Assembly: GCA_023394015.1 (NCBI GenBank)
Contig: JAEXBL010000320.1
Span: 1-7,159 of the forward strand
DNA from: Pseudomonadota bacterium
GTDB lineage: Bacteria; Pseudomonadota; Gammaproteobacteria; Burkholderiales; Burkholderiaceae_C
Direction of reading: 5' to 3'
Length of the DNA stretch: 7,159 nucleotides
The notes under the pieces were generated by a model. That model saw only the letters and a list, made by a program, of their open reading frames with translations. It had not been told where the DNA came from and did no database searches. Shown here piece by piece: positions 1-5,635 of this stretch (the stretch's first letter is position 1; every line of letters starts with the position of its first letter). A program made the translations under genes and the position numbers.

Positions 1-71
1 CCCTGCCGGCGGCCGAGGTGGCGGCGCTGGCCAAGGTGCATCTGGCGCAGGAGGCGGTGGCCGCGGCCTGA
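1..71 (+). CDS. C-terminal end of an unidentified protein (partial)
   Basis: Reading from base 3, an open frame gives 22 codons ending in TGA at 69-71. The peptide is alanine-rich (LPAAEVAALAKVHLAQEAVA, then AA) and would form an amphipathic helix. Twenty-one of the 22 codons end in G or C, matching the other genes here, which supports this as the tail of a real plus-strand gene that starts outside the window. The fragment is too short to assign to a family. The 268 bp to the next start contain no clear terminator: a short T-run at 206-210 follows GC-rich sequence but no adjacent stem. Confidence 0.5.
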   Translation, partial: LPAAEVAALAKVHLAQEAVAAA

Positions 72-274
72 GAAGGCGGCGCTGCTTGCGCTGGCCGTGT
101 TGGCGCGGTGTTCGGGGCGCTGGCGCCTGTTCCTCCAACGCAAGCTGCGCAGCCTTTCATGCTGATCCGTCCTGCGGCGCCCGCATGGCCACGCGCCAGC
201 CGGGGTTTTTCCGTTCGTTGATTGACCGCCTGCAGTGGCTTTCGTCCCCGGTGGATGCGGCCCGCTTTCCTACA

Positions 275-298
275 GGCGGGTGGGCGGGTGGGCGGGTG
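275..298 (+). repeat. Three tandem copies of GGCGGGTG; five-run G-quadruplex motif
   Basis: The 8-mer GGCGGGTG occurs three times head to tail. This places five GGG runs at 278-280, 282-284, 286-288, 290-292 and 294-296, each separated by one base (T or C). Runs of three G with single-base loops are the pattern known to fold into very stable parallel G-quadruplexes. The motif is on the coding strand, 41 bp before the ATG at 340, so it could lie in the 5' leader or the promoter of that gene. Function is inferred only. Confidence 0.75.
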
Positions 299-326
299 CG
301 GCCAAGAATGGGCCATTACCCTGGAC

Positions 327-332
327 AAGGAG
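327..332 (+). promoter_or_regulatory. Ribosome binding site AAGGAG
   Basis: A near-perfect Shine-Dalgarno sequence sits 7 nt before the ATG at 340. It decides that start over the in-frame GTG at 235, whose extra 35 residues would read through the G-rich repeat. Confidence 0.8.
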
Positions 333-339
333 CATCATC

Positions 340-777
340 ATGGCCCATTTCACCGCCGACGCCCACCACTTCACCATGACGGGCGCTTACTACCCCAAGG
401 ACCACGTCTTCGCCATGTTTGCCGATACCGCCGCGGCGCAGGCGGCGGCCGAGCGCATGGGTGCCGTGCCCGGCATCGGCGCCGTCAGCCTGGCCGAGCC
501 GGCGGCCATCCAGCAAGCCTTTGCCGAGCGCGCGGCCGAAGTGGGTGGCGCCCCATCGGTGGGGCGCGAAGACCAGTTCATGCTGCGCTTCGTCGAACTG
601 GCACGCGCGGGCAGGGCGGGCCTGCTGATCGAGACGGGCCGCGCCGACACCGCCGCGCTGAGCGCGGCCTTGGCCGCCGGCGGCGCGGTGCTGGCCTACC
701 ACTACCGCGCCCTGGTGATCGAAGAATTGATTCACCCCACCCCGCGCGCCGAAGCCGCGGCCGCCGGCAAGCTGTGA
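340..777 (+). CDS. Conserved-type hypothetical protein, 145 aa
   Basis: The protein is 145 residues and begins MAHFTADAHHFTMTGAYYPK. After a His-rich N-terminus comes a segment like a beta-strand (HVFAMFAD), an alanine-rich helix (AAAQAAAERM), a middle stretch (SLAEPAAIQQAFAERAAEVG), and a C-terminal strand-helix-strand ending in AYHYRALVIEELIHP. There is no signal peptide and no membrane segment, so it is probably cytoplasmic. The alternating strand and helix pattern, with the frame AMFADTAAAQAAAERMGAVP, recalls small ferredoxin-like stress proteins that bend a helix over a sheet. I cannot name the family, and no catalytic motif is visible. The start is fixed by AAGGAG 7 nt upstream. It lies 323 bp before the glycine-zipper gene on the same strand, and shared regulation is possible but not shown. 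Confidence 0.82.
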   Translation: MAHFTADAHHFTMTGAYYPKDHVFAMFADTAAAQAAAERMGAVPGIGAVSLAEPAAIQQAFAERAAEVGGAPSVGREDQFMLRFVELARAGRAGLLIETGRADTAALSAALAAGGAVLAYHYRALVIEELIHPTPRAEAAAAGKL

Positions 778-1100
778 CGCGGGCGGGCGTCTTGGGCCCT
801 GGCGATGGCGCGCTGGCGCCTGCCGATCGCCGCGTCGGCCAAACCCGCCCGAAACCCTGCGGCGTGTCCAACGCCGGGACCATTCAAGCCACCGCATCGG
901 GCCATGGCCAGCGGCGCGGCTCGGCATGCCCGCTGGCCCACGCTGTCAGGCCTGGCCGACACGGGCTGCGGGCCTTGGGCGACAGCCGGCGCGCCCGGCA
1001 CGCCGCACAGTGGGGTCATGCCGGCGCCACGGCGCATGAAGCCGATGCCCATGCCGACCCGCCGGCAGCCGCCACCCGCACCAACCACCAAGGAGACGAC
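778..1100 (+). other. 323-bp spacer without a supported gene
   Basis: Several frames stay open here because stop codons are rare in GC-rich DNA. None has both a ribosome binding site and the strong third-position G/C bias of the neighbours. The best candidate, from ATG 805, would be a Pro/Arg-rich peptide with about a fifth of its codons ending in A or T, and it would run on into the next gene out of frame. I see no terminator hairpin with a T-run and no convincing promoter hexamers. The last bases hold the AAGGAG site of the next gene. Confidence 0.6.
1090..1095 (+). promoter_or_regulatory. Ribosome binding site AAGGAG
   Basis: A strong Shine-Dalgarno sequence lies 5 nt before the ATG at 1101. 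It picks that start out of a frame that is otherwise open from base 222. Confidence 0.8.
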
Positions 1101-1676
1101 ATGGTCACCGATCGCAACAACACCCAACCGCCCGAGGAGCCGCCCACCGCGGCACCGGCCGGCATCCCTTCGCAAGACCCGCGCCTGAAGGCGCAGCAGC
1201 CGCTCACGCCCGAGGAGCGTGCGTCCGAGGCCAACTCCGTCGTCATGGGCGGCGGCATGGCCGCCGGCGCCGCGGCCGGGGCCGCCGTGGGCACCGCCGT
1301 TGGCGGCCCGGTGGGCACTCTGGTCGGCGGCACCGTGGGCGCCATTGCCGGCGCGCTGGGCGGTTATGCCGCCGTCAGCGCGGGCGATCCGCACTACGAC
1401 TACTGGCGCGACAACCACATCGGCCAGCCCGAGTACGTGGACGGCTACACCTACGAAGACGACTACGCGCCCGCCTACCGCCTGGGCTACCAGGGCCGCG
1501 CCCGCTATGCCGACCGCGCCTGGGAGCAGGCCGAGGCCGACCTGCGCACCGACTGGGAAACTCTGAAGGGCCCATCCCGCCTGAGCTGGGAGCAGGCCCG
1601 CCTGGCCTGCCAGGCCGCCTGGAACCGCGTGGAGCGCCCGGTGCCCGGCGGCGATGCCGGCGGCGCGGGGCGCTGA
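1101..1676 (+). CDS. Glycine-zipper protein with Tyr/Trp-rich C-terminal domain, 191 aa
   Basis: The protein has three parts. Residues 1-45 are Pro/Ala/Gln-rich and look disordered (PPEEPPTAAP, SQDPRLKAQQPLTPEERASE). Residues 49-92 form a glycine zipper of repeated small-residue steps (GGGMAAGAAAGAAVGTAVGG, then VGTLVGGTVGAIAGALGGYA), the kind of segment that packs into or spans a membrane as a helical hairpin. Residues 97-178 are an aromatic domain with HYDYWRDNH, YTYEDDYAPAYRLGY, and a helical tail with regularly spaced tryptophans (W141, W152, W163, W174). No signal peptide is visible before the zipper. Glycine-zipper proteins in proteobacteria are often envelope or stress-associated, so a membrane-associated stress role is the best inference, with no known activity. 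The start is chosen for AAGGAG 5 nt upstream. What else: an inner-membrane anchor for an unknown partner. Confidence 0.85.
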   Translation: MVTDRNNTQPPEEPPTAAPAGIPSQDPRLKAQQPLTPEERASEANSVVMGGGMAAGAAAGAAVGTAVGGPVGTLVGGTVGAIAGALGGYAAVSAGDPHYDYWRDNHIGQPEYVDGYTYEDDYAPAYRLGYQGRARYADRAWEQAEADLRTDWETLKGPSRLSWEQARLACQAAWNRVERPVPGGDAGGAGR

Positions 1677-1727
1677 CGCGGCACGCGCCGGACCAGGTGA
1701 CTCTGGTTCAGTTGCACCATTGACTGC

Positions 1728-1800
1728 CTGATCGGCTGGGCGGGGTTCCGCTTCAGCGCACAATCGGCCTTGTTTTCTGATCGGTCCCTGTGCCGATCAG
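1728..1800 (+). promoter_or_regulatory. Cluster of CTGATCGG boxes with a perfect inverted repeat, likely operator or leader hairpin
   Basis: CTGATCGG is found at 1728-1735 and 1777-1784, and its reverse complement CCGATCAG at 1793-1800. The last two form a perfect 8-bp inverted repeat with an 8-nt centre (TCCCTGTG). Direct copies are 49 bp apart, near five helical turns. The cluster ends 32 bp before the ATG at 1833. It fits an operator for a dimeric regulator or a hairpin in the leader. A weak -10-like CACAAT lies at 1759-1764 between boxes; I see no good -35 for it. There is no T-run after the hairpin, so a terminator for the upstream gene is less likely. Confidence 0.45.
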
Positions 1801-1832
1801 CCTGCAAGTCTTGATCACCAGCGTTGTTCTCC

Positions 1833-2924
1833 ATGCATTACCTGCCGCCCGCCGTTCGCCCGTTCCACCTCGGCCCCCTGGCTTTCGCCCTGTTCGGCCT
1901 GGGGAGCGGCGTGCCAGCGTGGGCTGCGCTGGATGACGCCGCCACGCCCGGCGAACACGCGCCCCGCATAGCAATGCAGTTGCACCACGTGCACGCTGCG
2001 GTCGAGCCGGGCAGCTTCTGGCAAATGGCGCAGGTATCGCAGGTGATGGACCCCATCGATGCCCCTGAGGCGCAGCCGGCCACGCCGGCCTCCGGCGACG
2101 GCGCGCCCGAAACCCCGGCGCCACCTCACCGCACGCCCCAGCCCTGGGCCTACGACGATCTGCCGCGCCCGTCCAGCGCCGAGCAACCGCCGGCCAACCG
2201 CGTCAACTTCCTCATCGGCGTCGCCGCCAACACCAGCCCCAACTTCTTTGGCGGCAAAAGCCAGAACTACAAGATCAAGCCCGTCGGCGCGCTGGAATGG
2301 GGTCGCTGGCGCCTCAGCAGCGGCGGTGGCTATGGCCTGATGGGGCAGGGCCGGCGCGACCGCGGCCGCGGTGCCCAGGCCGTGCTGCGTGAAACCGACC
2401 GCTTCAACCTCAGCCTGTCGCTCAGCGTCGACCGCGGCCGCGACGTGGCCGACACCGAGCGCCTGAAAGGCGTGCCCGACGTGCGCGCCACCCTGCGCGC
2501 GCGCCTGCGCGCCCGCTACAACCTCGGCCAGCGCTGGACGGCCAGCCTGGCCGCCTCGCAGGACATCCTCAACCGCGGCCGCGGCATGGAACTGGACGGC
2601 TGGCTCGGCTACCGCTGGCCTATCAGCGAAGCCACCCGCATGGACGTCGGCGTCGGCGCCTCATGGGGCAACAGCCAGTACATGCGCAGCCAGTTCGGCA
2701 TCCCGCAGGCGTCCACGGTGGCAAGCGGCTACCCCGCCTTCAAGCCGCGCGGCGGCCTGTACCAGACTGAAATCGGTGTCGACATGGCCCATGCCCTGTC
2801 GCGTGCCTGGGTGGTCTTCGGCGGCCTGCGCTACTCGCAACTGCACGGCGACGCCCGCCGCAGCCCGCTCACCCTGCGCAGCCGCGGCGTATCGGCTACG
2901 GTGGGCATTGCCTGGCGCAATTGA
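1833..2924 (+). CDS. MipA/OmpV-family outer-membrane protein, 363 aa
   Basis: Residues 1-31 look like a Sec signal peptide: basic start, hydrophobic LGPLAFALFGLGSG, and an AWA cleavage site before ALDD. Residues 32-122 are a Pro/Ala-rich linker (EAQPATPASGDG, ETPAPPHRTPQP). From residue 123 (RVNFLIGVAA) to 363 there are alternating beta-strands typical of a barrel, with early motifs SPNFFGGKSQNYKIKPV and EWGRWRLSSGGG, then RARLRARYNLGQRW, DGWLGYRWPIS, MDVGVGASWGN and VVFGGLRYSQL. This order fits MipA/OmpV proteins, some of which bind murein-processing enzymes while others are porin-like. The barrel is of normal size, but the linker makes the protein about 90 residues longer than usual. It ends VGIAWRN, without the usual terminal aromatic residue. 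No good ribosome site precedes ATG 1833; TTG 1824 is in frame and also possible. The gene converges with the tRNA. Confidence 0.83.
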   Translation: MHYLPPAVRPFHLGPLAFALFGLGSGVPAWAALDDAATPGEHAPRIAMQLHHVHAAVEPGSFWQMAQVSQVMDPIDAPEAQPATPASGDGAPETPAPPHRTPQPWAYDDLPRPSSAEQPPANRVNFLIGVAANTSPNFFGGKSQNYKIKPVGALEWGRWRLSSGGGYGLMGQGRRDRGRGAQAVLRETDRFNLSLSLSVDRGRDVADTERLKGVPDVRATLRARLRARYNLGQRWTASLAASQDILNRGRGMELDGWLGYRWPISEATRMDVGVGASWGNSQYMRSQFGIPQASTVASGYPAFKPRGGLYQTEIGVDMAHALSRAWVVFGGLRYSQLHGDARRSPLTLRSRGVSATVGIAWRN

Positions 2925-2947
2925 CAGCCTTGAGCGCCGGGTACTGA

Positions 2948-2972
2948 CTTTCGCGCCGCCTGGGGGCGAAAG
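2948..2972. repeat. Hairpin with 7-bp perfect stem after the OmpV-like gene
   Basis: CTTTCGC at 2948-2954 pairs with GCGAAAG at 2966-2972 around an 11-nt G/C-rich loop, starting 23 bp after the stop at 2924. It could stall polymerase or protect the 3' end of the plus-strand message. It lacks a T-run on either strand, so it is not a canonical intrinsic terminator. Confidence 0.35.
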
Positions 2973-2975
2973 AAC

Positions 2976-3007
2976 AAAAAAACGCCCAACCGAGAACGGT
3001 TGGGCGT
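2976..3007 (-). terminator. Intrinsic terminator for tRNA-Ala
   Basis: Read on the minus strand, ACGCCCAACC (complement of 2998-3007) pairs perfectly over 10 bp with GGTTGGGCGT (complement of 2982-2991), with a 6-nt loop, and is followed at once by seven T residues (complement of A 2976-2982). The hairpin begins 7 nt after the tRNA CCA end. The T-run is only on this side, so the orientation is minus. It does not act as a terminator for the converging OmpV-like gene by this mechanism, although the stem could still help. Confidence 0.93.
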
Positions 3008-3014
3008 GGATTCC

Positions 3015-3090
<76 letters not shown>

Positions 3091-3105
3091 AATGAAGGTA
3101 GGTGT

Positions 3106-3111
3106 ATTTTA
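3106..3111 (-). promoter_or_regulatory. Possible -10 box (TAAAAT) for tRNA-Ala
   Basis: On the minus strand TAAAAT lies 15 nt before the tRNA 5' end and contains the TAA stop of the oxidoreductase gene. The spacing suits a tRNA promoter with a short 5' leader. No convincing -35 is seen 16-18 bp upstream, inside the coding sequence, so read-through from the oxidoreductase remains an alternative. Confidence 0.4.
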
Positions 3112-4467
3112 GCGCGGCCTTGAATTTTCAGGGGCCAGCAGGGCTTCCATCTGCTTGCGAATGCGGTAGGCGTGGGTGCCGGTGTCGATGGCGACGTCGT
3201 CCCAGGTGAGGCACTGGCCTTGGGCGACCGGGCGCAGCAGCTTCACGTCGTGCGCCAGGCCCAGCGGCAGGCCGCCCAGGGCGACCGAGGTGGCGGCGGG
3301 CTGCAGCTTGCCCCACACCGTGTAGCCGCCTTCGCCGTCCAGCACTTCGCCGGGCTGCAGGTCGCGCTTGGCGGTGGCCACCACGTCGGCGTGCCAGCCC
3401 TGCGCCACGCCGGTGGGCTCGCCGCGCAGGGCGACGCTGGCCACGCTCTGGCCGACTTCCAGGCCGATCAGGTGCCAGCGCTTGTACAGCGTGAAGTAGC
3501 GGCCCGAGTCGTCGGTGTGGGCGTTGTATTCCTCGAAGCAGTGGCGGATGTAGTCGGTCTCGGCCTCCACCGTCACCCACACGCCCATGCGGATGTCGTA
3601 GTCGATGGGCGTGCCGTCGGGGCGCAGGGACGAGATGACCTCGACCATGCCCTTCTTCTCCAGCACGCCGCCCTCGCTTTGCGGGCGCGTCAGGTTGGGG
3701 ATGTCGGCAATGCTGCCGGGCGGGTAGTGCAGGCCGGCGGCGGGCACGGCCAGGCCGGTGGCGTTGGCCACGGCGGTGCTTTCGATGGACGGCTTGCTGC
3801 CATCCAGAAAGCTGTTGAACATCTTGGGGTTGAGGCCGCCGCGCGCGGCCTGCTCGGGGGTCAGGCCGTAGTGGCCCCACACGGTCTCGGGCGTGCTTTC
3901 GCAAAAGTGCGGCAGCCACTTGTGGCCGCGCCCGGCCGCCACCACCGGAAAGCCGCAGGTGCGCGCCCAGTCCACCAGGTCGCAGATCAGCGCCGGCTGG
4001 TCGCCAAAGGCCATGGAATAGACTACGCCCGCCTCGGCCGCGCGGCGCGCCAGCAGCGGGCCGCAGAAGGCATCGGCCTCGACGGTGACGTTGACCACGT
4101 GCTTGCCATGGGCAAAGGCGTCCAGGCAATGGTCCACCGCGGCAATCGGGTGGCCGGTGCATTCGACCACCACGTCGATTCCCGGGTGGCGCACCAGGGC
4201 CTGCCAGTCGTCGCCGAGGTGGGTTTGGCCGCTGCGGAGGGCGGCGTCGATGGACGGCGCCTGCGTGCGCTCGGGTGCCCAGCCCACGCGCGCCAGGTTG
4301 GTGCGCGCGGTGTCGGGCGACAAGTCTGCAATCGCCGCCAGGTGCACGCCGGGCGTGCGCGGCACCTGCGCCAGGTACATGGATCCGAACTTGCCGGCGC
4401 CGATCAGGCCGACGCGGATGGGGCGGCCCTCGGCGGCGCGCTGTTGCAGTTGGCGGTGCAGGCTCAT
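3109..4467 (-). CDS. NAD(P)-dependent oxidoreductase with C-terminal SAF domain, 452 aa
   Basis: Residues 17-105 form a Rossmann-type nucleotide-binding domain: strand IRVGLI, then GAGKFG (23-28, the GxGxxG turn), strand VHLAAIAD with an acidic end, and VVVECTG (99-105), as in homoserine-dehydrogenase-like and Gfo/Idh/MocA-type enzymes. The central part (about 125-340) carries the likely substrate region, with NVTVEADAFCGPLL, GRGHKWLPHF and LNPKMFNSFLDGSKPSIEST. Residues about 358-430 are a SAF-like domain (ATAKRDLQPGEVLDGEGGYT, ending in LTWDDVAID). SAF domains also occur in sialic-acid synthase and FlgA, so such proteins can be misnamed FlgA; this one has no signal peptide and a full dehydrogenase domain. 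Substrate is unknown; a sugar acid or hydroxy acid is likely. The start is ATG with AGGAAG 8 nt upstream. It lies 185 bp downstream of the HIBADH-type gene, and the tRNA follows 18 nt after its stop. Confidence 0.88.
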   Translation of the reverse strand: MSLHRQLQQRAAEGRPIRVGLIGAGKFGSMYLAQVPRTPGVHLAAIADLSPDTARTNLARVGWAPERTQAPSIDAALRSGQTHLGDDWQALVRHPGIDVVVECTGHPIAAVDHCLDAFAHGKHVVNVTVEADAFCGPLLARRAAEAGVVYSMAFGDQPALICDLVDWARTCGFPVVAAGRGHKWLPHFCESTPETVWGHYGLTPEQAARGGLNPKMFNSFLDGSKPSIESTAVANATGLAVPAAGLHYPPGSIADIPNLTRPQSEGGVLEKKGMVEVISSLRPDGTPIDYDIRMGVWVTVEAETDYIRHCFEEYNAHTDDSGRYFTLYKRWHLIGLEVGQSVASVALRGEPTGVAQGWHADVVATAKRDLQPGEVLDGEGGYTVWGKLQPAATSVALGGLPLGLAHDVKLLRPVAQGQCLTWDDVAIDTGTHAYRIRKQMEALLAPENSRPR

Positions 4468-4475
4468 GGCGCGTG

Positions 4476-4482
4476 CTTCCTT
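4476..4482 (-). promoter_or_regulatory. Ribosome binding site (AAGGAAG)
   Basis: On the minus strand AAGGAAG lies 8 nt before the ATG (complement of 4465-4467) of the SAF-domain oxidoreductase and fixes that start. Confidence 0.65.
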
Positions 4483-4524
4483 TCAGTTATCCATGGCGCT
4501 CGCGTGATCCGCATGGCATGACGT

Positions 4525-4617
4525 CCATGACGAATGACCGCGCCCTGGCGAGCGCATGAGCAATGACAAAAAAGGCTTCGGCCGGCACGGCGCTTTGTCA
4601 TTTGTCATTCGTCATGG
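4525..4617. repeat. Nested inverted-repeat element built on a 7-bp period
   Basis: Outer arms: CCATGACGAATGAC at 4525-4538 is a perfect 14-bp inverted match to GTCATTCGTCATGG at 4604-4617. Inner arms: AATGACAAA at 4562-4570 matches TTTGTCATT at 4594-4602 over 9 bp. On the right side the two arms are adjacent and make three heptads, TTTGTCA, TTTGTCA, TTCGTCA (4594-4614). On the left they are 23 bp apart. All fit a degenerate unit ATGACRA. It fills the spacer between the two minus-strand dehydrogenase genes. It may be a dispersed palindromic element (REP or MITE-like) or an operator; no transposase and no clear target duplication are visible. Confidence 0.7.
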
Positions 4618-4630
4618 CGCGAAAGCGCCA
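4615..4630. other. Small hairpin with GAAA tetraloop
   Basis: TGGCGC at 4615-4620 pairs with GCGCCA at 4625-4630 around GAAA, a GNRA-type loop on the plus-strand RNA. It overlaps the right end of the nested repeat and lies 22 bp beyond the stop of the HIBADH-type gene, so it could stabilise or end that transcript. On the minus strand no T-run follows directly, so it is not called a terminator. Confidence 0.4.
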
Positions 4631-4652
4631 GTCATCGAGCGCAGCGAAGTCA

Positions 4653-5522
4653 TCAGCGCATGCCGTTGCGGCGCGCCAGTTCGACGAACAGGCCCGAATG
4701 GTCGAGGTCGGCGTCGCCATGGTCGATGGCTTCGGCGTAGAGTTGCTCCAGCGCCGCGGTCACGGGCGCGGCAAAGTCCATCTCGGCGGCGGTTTCCAGC
4801 GCATTGCGCATGTCCTTGAGCTGCACCGTCATGCGCGCGCGCGGCGCGAAGTCGCGCTGCAGCATGCGCTCGCCGTGCAGTTGCAGGATGCGGCTGTCGG
4901 CAAAGCCGCCGGTGATGGCCTGGCGCACCTGGGCCGGGTCGGCGCCGCCTTTCTCGCACAGCAGCAGCGCCTCGGCCACGGCGCCGATGGTGATGCCGAC
5001 GATCATCTGGTTGGCCAGTTTGGCGAGCTGCCCCGCGCCGGCCGGGCCGACGTGGGTGGCGCGGCCCAGCACCTCGAACACGGGCAGGGCGCGGGCGAAA
5101 TCCGCCGCGCTGCCGCCGGCCATGATCGCCAGCGTGCCGGCCTCGGCGCCCACGGTGCCGCCGGAAACGGGGGCGTCGAGCTGGCCCACGCCGCCTTCGG
5201 CCAGGCGGGCCGCGTGTTCGCGTGCCTCGCGCGGCTTGATCGAGGCCATGTCGACGAACAGCGTGCCGGGCCGCATGGCGGCGGCCGCGCCCTGCTCGAA
5301 CAGCACGCTGGCGACCACCGGGCCGTCCTCGAGCATGCCGATCACGAGGTCGGCCGCGGCGGCGGCATCGGCGGCCCGGGCGTGCACGGTGGCGCCATCG
5401 GCGGCCAGCGGGGCGGCCTTGTCGGCGCTGCGGTTCCACACGTGCAGCTCGTGCCCGGCCTGGCACAGCCGGCGCGCCATCGGAAAGCCCATGCGGCCGG
5501 TGCCCAGCAGTGCCAGTTTCAT
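4653..5522 (-). CDS. HIBADH-family NAD(P)-dependent dehydrogenase, 289 aa
   Basis: This is a full-length member of the 3-hydroxyisobutyrate / 2-hydroxy-3-oxopropionate (tartronate semialdehyde) dehydrogenase family, which interconverts small beta-hydroxy acids and semialdehydes. The N-terminal nucleotide-binding signature is MKLALLGTGRMGFPMARRL (GTGRMG at 7-12). The substrate motif DAPVSGG is at 116-122, followed by VGAEAGTLAIMAGG. The family's catalytic lysine is K168 in GAGQLAKLANQM, with N171 also in place. The C-terminal signature KDMRNAL (236-242) and the HGDADLDHSGLFVELARR tail are present. Length is normal. GARR-type, HIBADH-type and threonate-dehydrogenase-type substrates cannot be told apart by eye. 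GAGGA lies 8 nt before the ATG, and the gene ends in tandem TGA TGA. It is divergent from the hydrolase and precedes the SAF oxidoreductase on the same strand. Confidence 0.93.
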   Translation of the reverse strand: MKLALLGTGRMGFPMARRLCQAGHELHVWNRSADKAAPLAADGATVHARAADAAAAADLVIGMLEDGPVVASVLFEQGAAAAMRPGTLFVDMASIKPREAREHAARLAEGGVGQLDAPVSGGTVGAEAGTLAIMAGGSAADFARALPVFEVLGRATHVGPAGAGQLAKLANQMIVGITIGAVAEALLLCEKGGADPAQVRQAITGGFADSRILQLHGERMLQRDFAPRARMTVQLKDMRNALETAAEMDFAAPVTAALEQLYAEAIDHGDADLDHSGLFVELARRNGMR

Positions 5523-5530
5523 GTGTTTGC

Positions 5531-5535
5531 TCCTC
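5531..5535 (-). promoter_or_regulatory. Ribosome binding site (GAGGA)
   Basis: On the minus strand GAGGA, continued by GC, lies 8 nt before the ATG (complement of 5520-5522) of the HIBADH-family gene. It fixes this start in a frame that is open far upstream, and the start coincides exactly with the family's N-terminal beta-strand. Confidence 0.75.
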
Positions 5536-5580
5536 AAAATATAGCTATCGACGCTTGGAAAACCAGCGCTGCGGGCCATT
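5536..5580. repeat. Palindromic spacer repeat resembling a Comamonadaceae interspersed element
   Basis: The stretch contains the palindrome ATAGCTAT (5541-5548), then CGCTTGG (5552-5558), AAAA (5559-5562) and CCAGCGCT (5563-5570), which form an imperfect stem with one bulged base, then GGGCC. From memory, spacers in Acidovorax-like genomes often hold a variable element of the form ATAGCT...CGCTTG...AAGCGCT...GGCC, and this matches its order. It abuts the ribosome site of the HIBADH-type gene, so it would lie in that gene's leader or promoter. Function is unknown. Confidence 0.5.
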
Positions 5581-5635
5581 CTAGGCCGCAATCCGGGGCG
5601 GGCGCCGGCGCCGCCACGGGCGCGAAACCTTTTGC

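Noticed and set aside
218..227. TTGATT / TTGACC as a -35 box for the gene at 340
   Set aside because: No -10-like hexamer occurs 16-18 bp downstream of either.
222..1100. Long open frame upstream of and in frame with the glycine-zipper gene
   Set aside because: It overlaps the well-supported 340-777 gene in another frame, its peptide is Arg/Gly/Pro-rich without domains, and a strong ribosome site marks 1101 as the start.
1692..1707. ACCAG / CTGGT inverted repeat just after the glycine-zipper gene, as a terminator
   Set aside because: The stem is only 5 bp and no T-run follows, so it could easily be chance.
732..1763. 343-codon open frame on the minus strand
   Set aside because: It is the antisense shadow of the glycine-zipper gene; its Ala/Gly/Val repeats mirror that gene's small-residue codons and there is no ribosome site.
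3172..4521. 449-codon open frame on the plus strand
   Set aside because: It is antisense to the SAF-domain oxidoreductase, which has clear family motifs. The His/Val/Gly/Ala-rich peptide is typical of a GC-rich shadow.
5538..5543. TATATT on the minus strand as a -10 for the HIBADH-type gene
   Set aside because: It would start transcription inside the ribosome site at 5531-5535, and the -35 position (CTGGTT) is poor.
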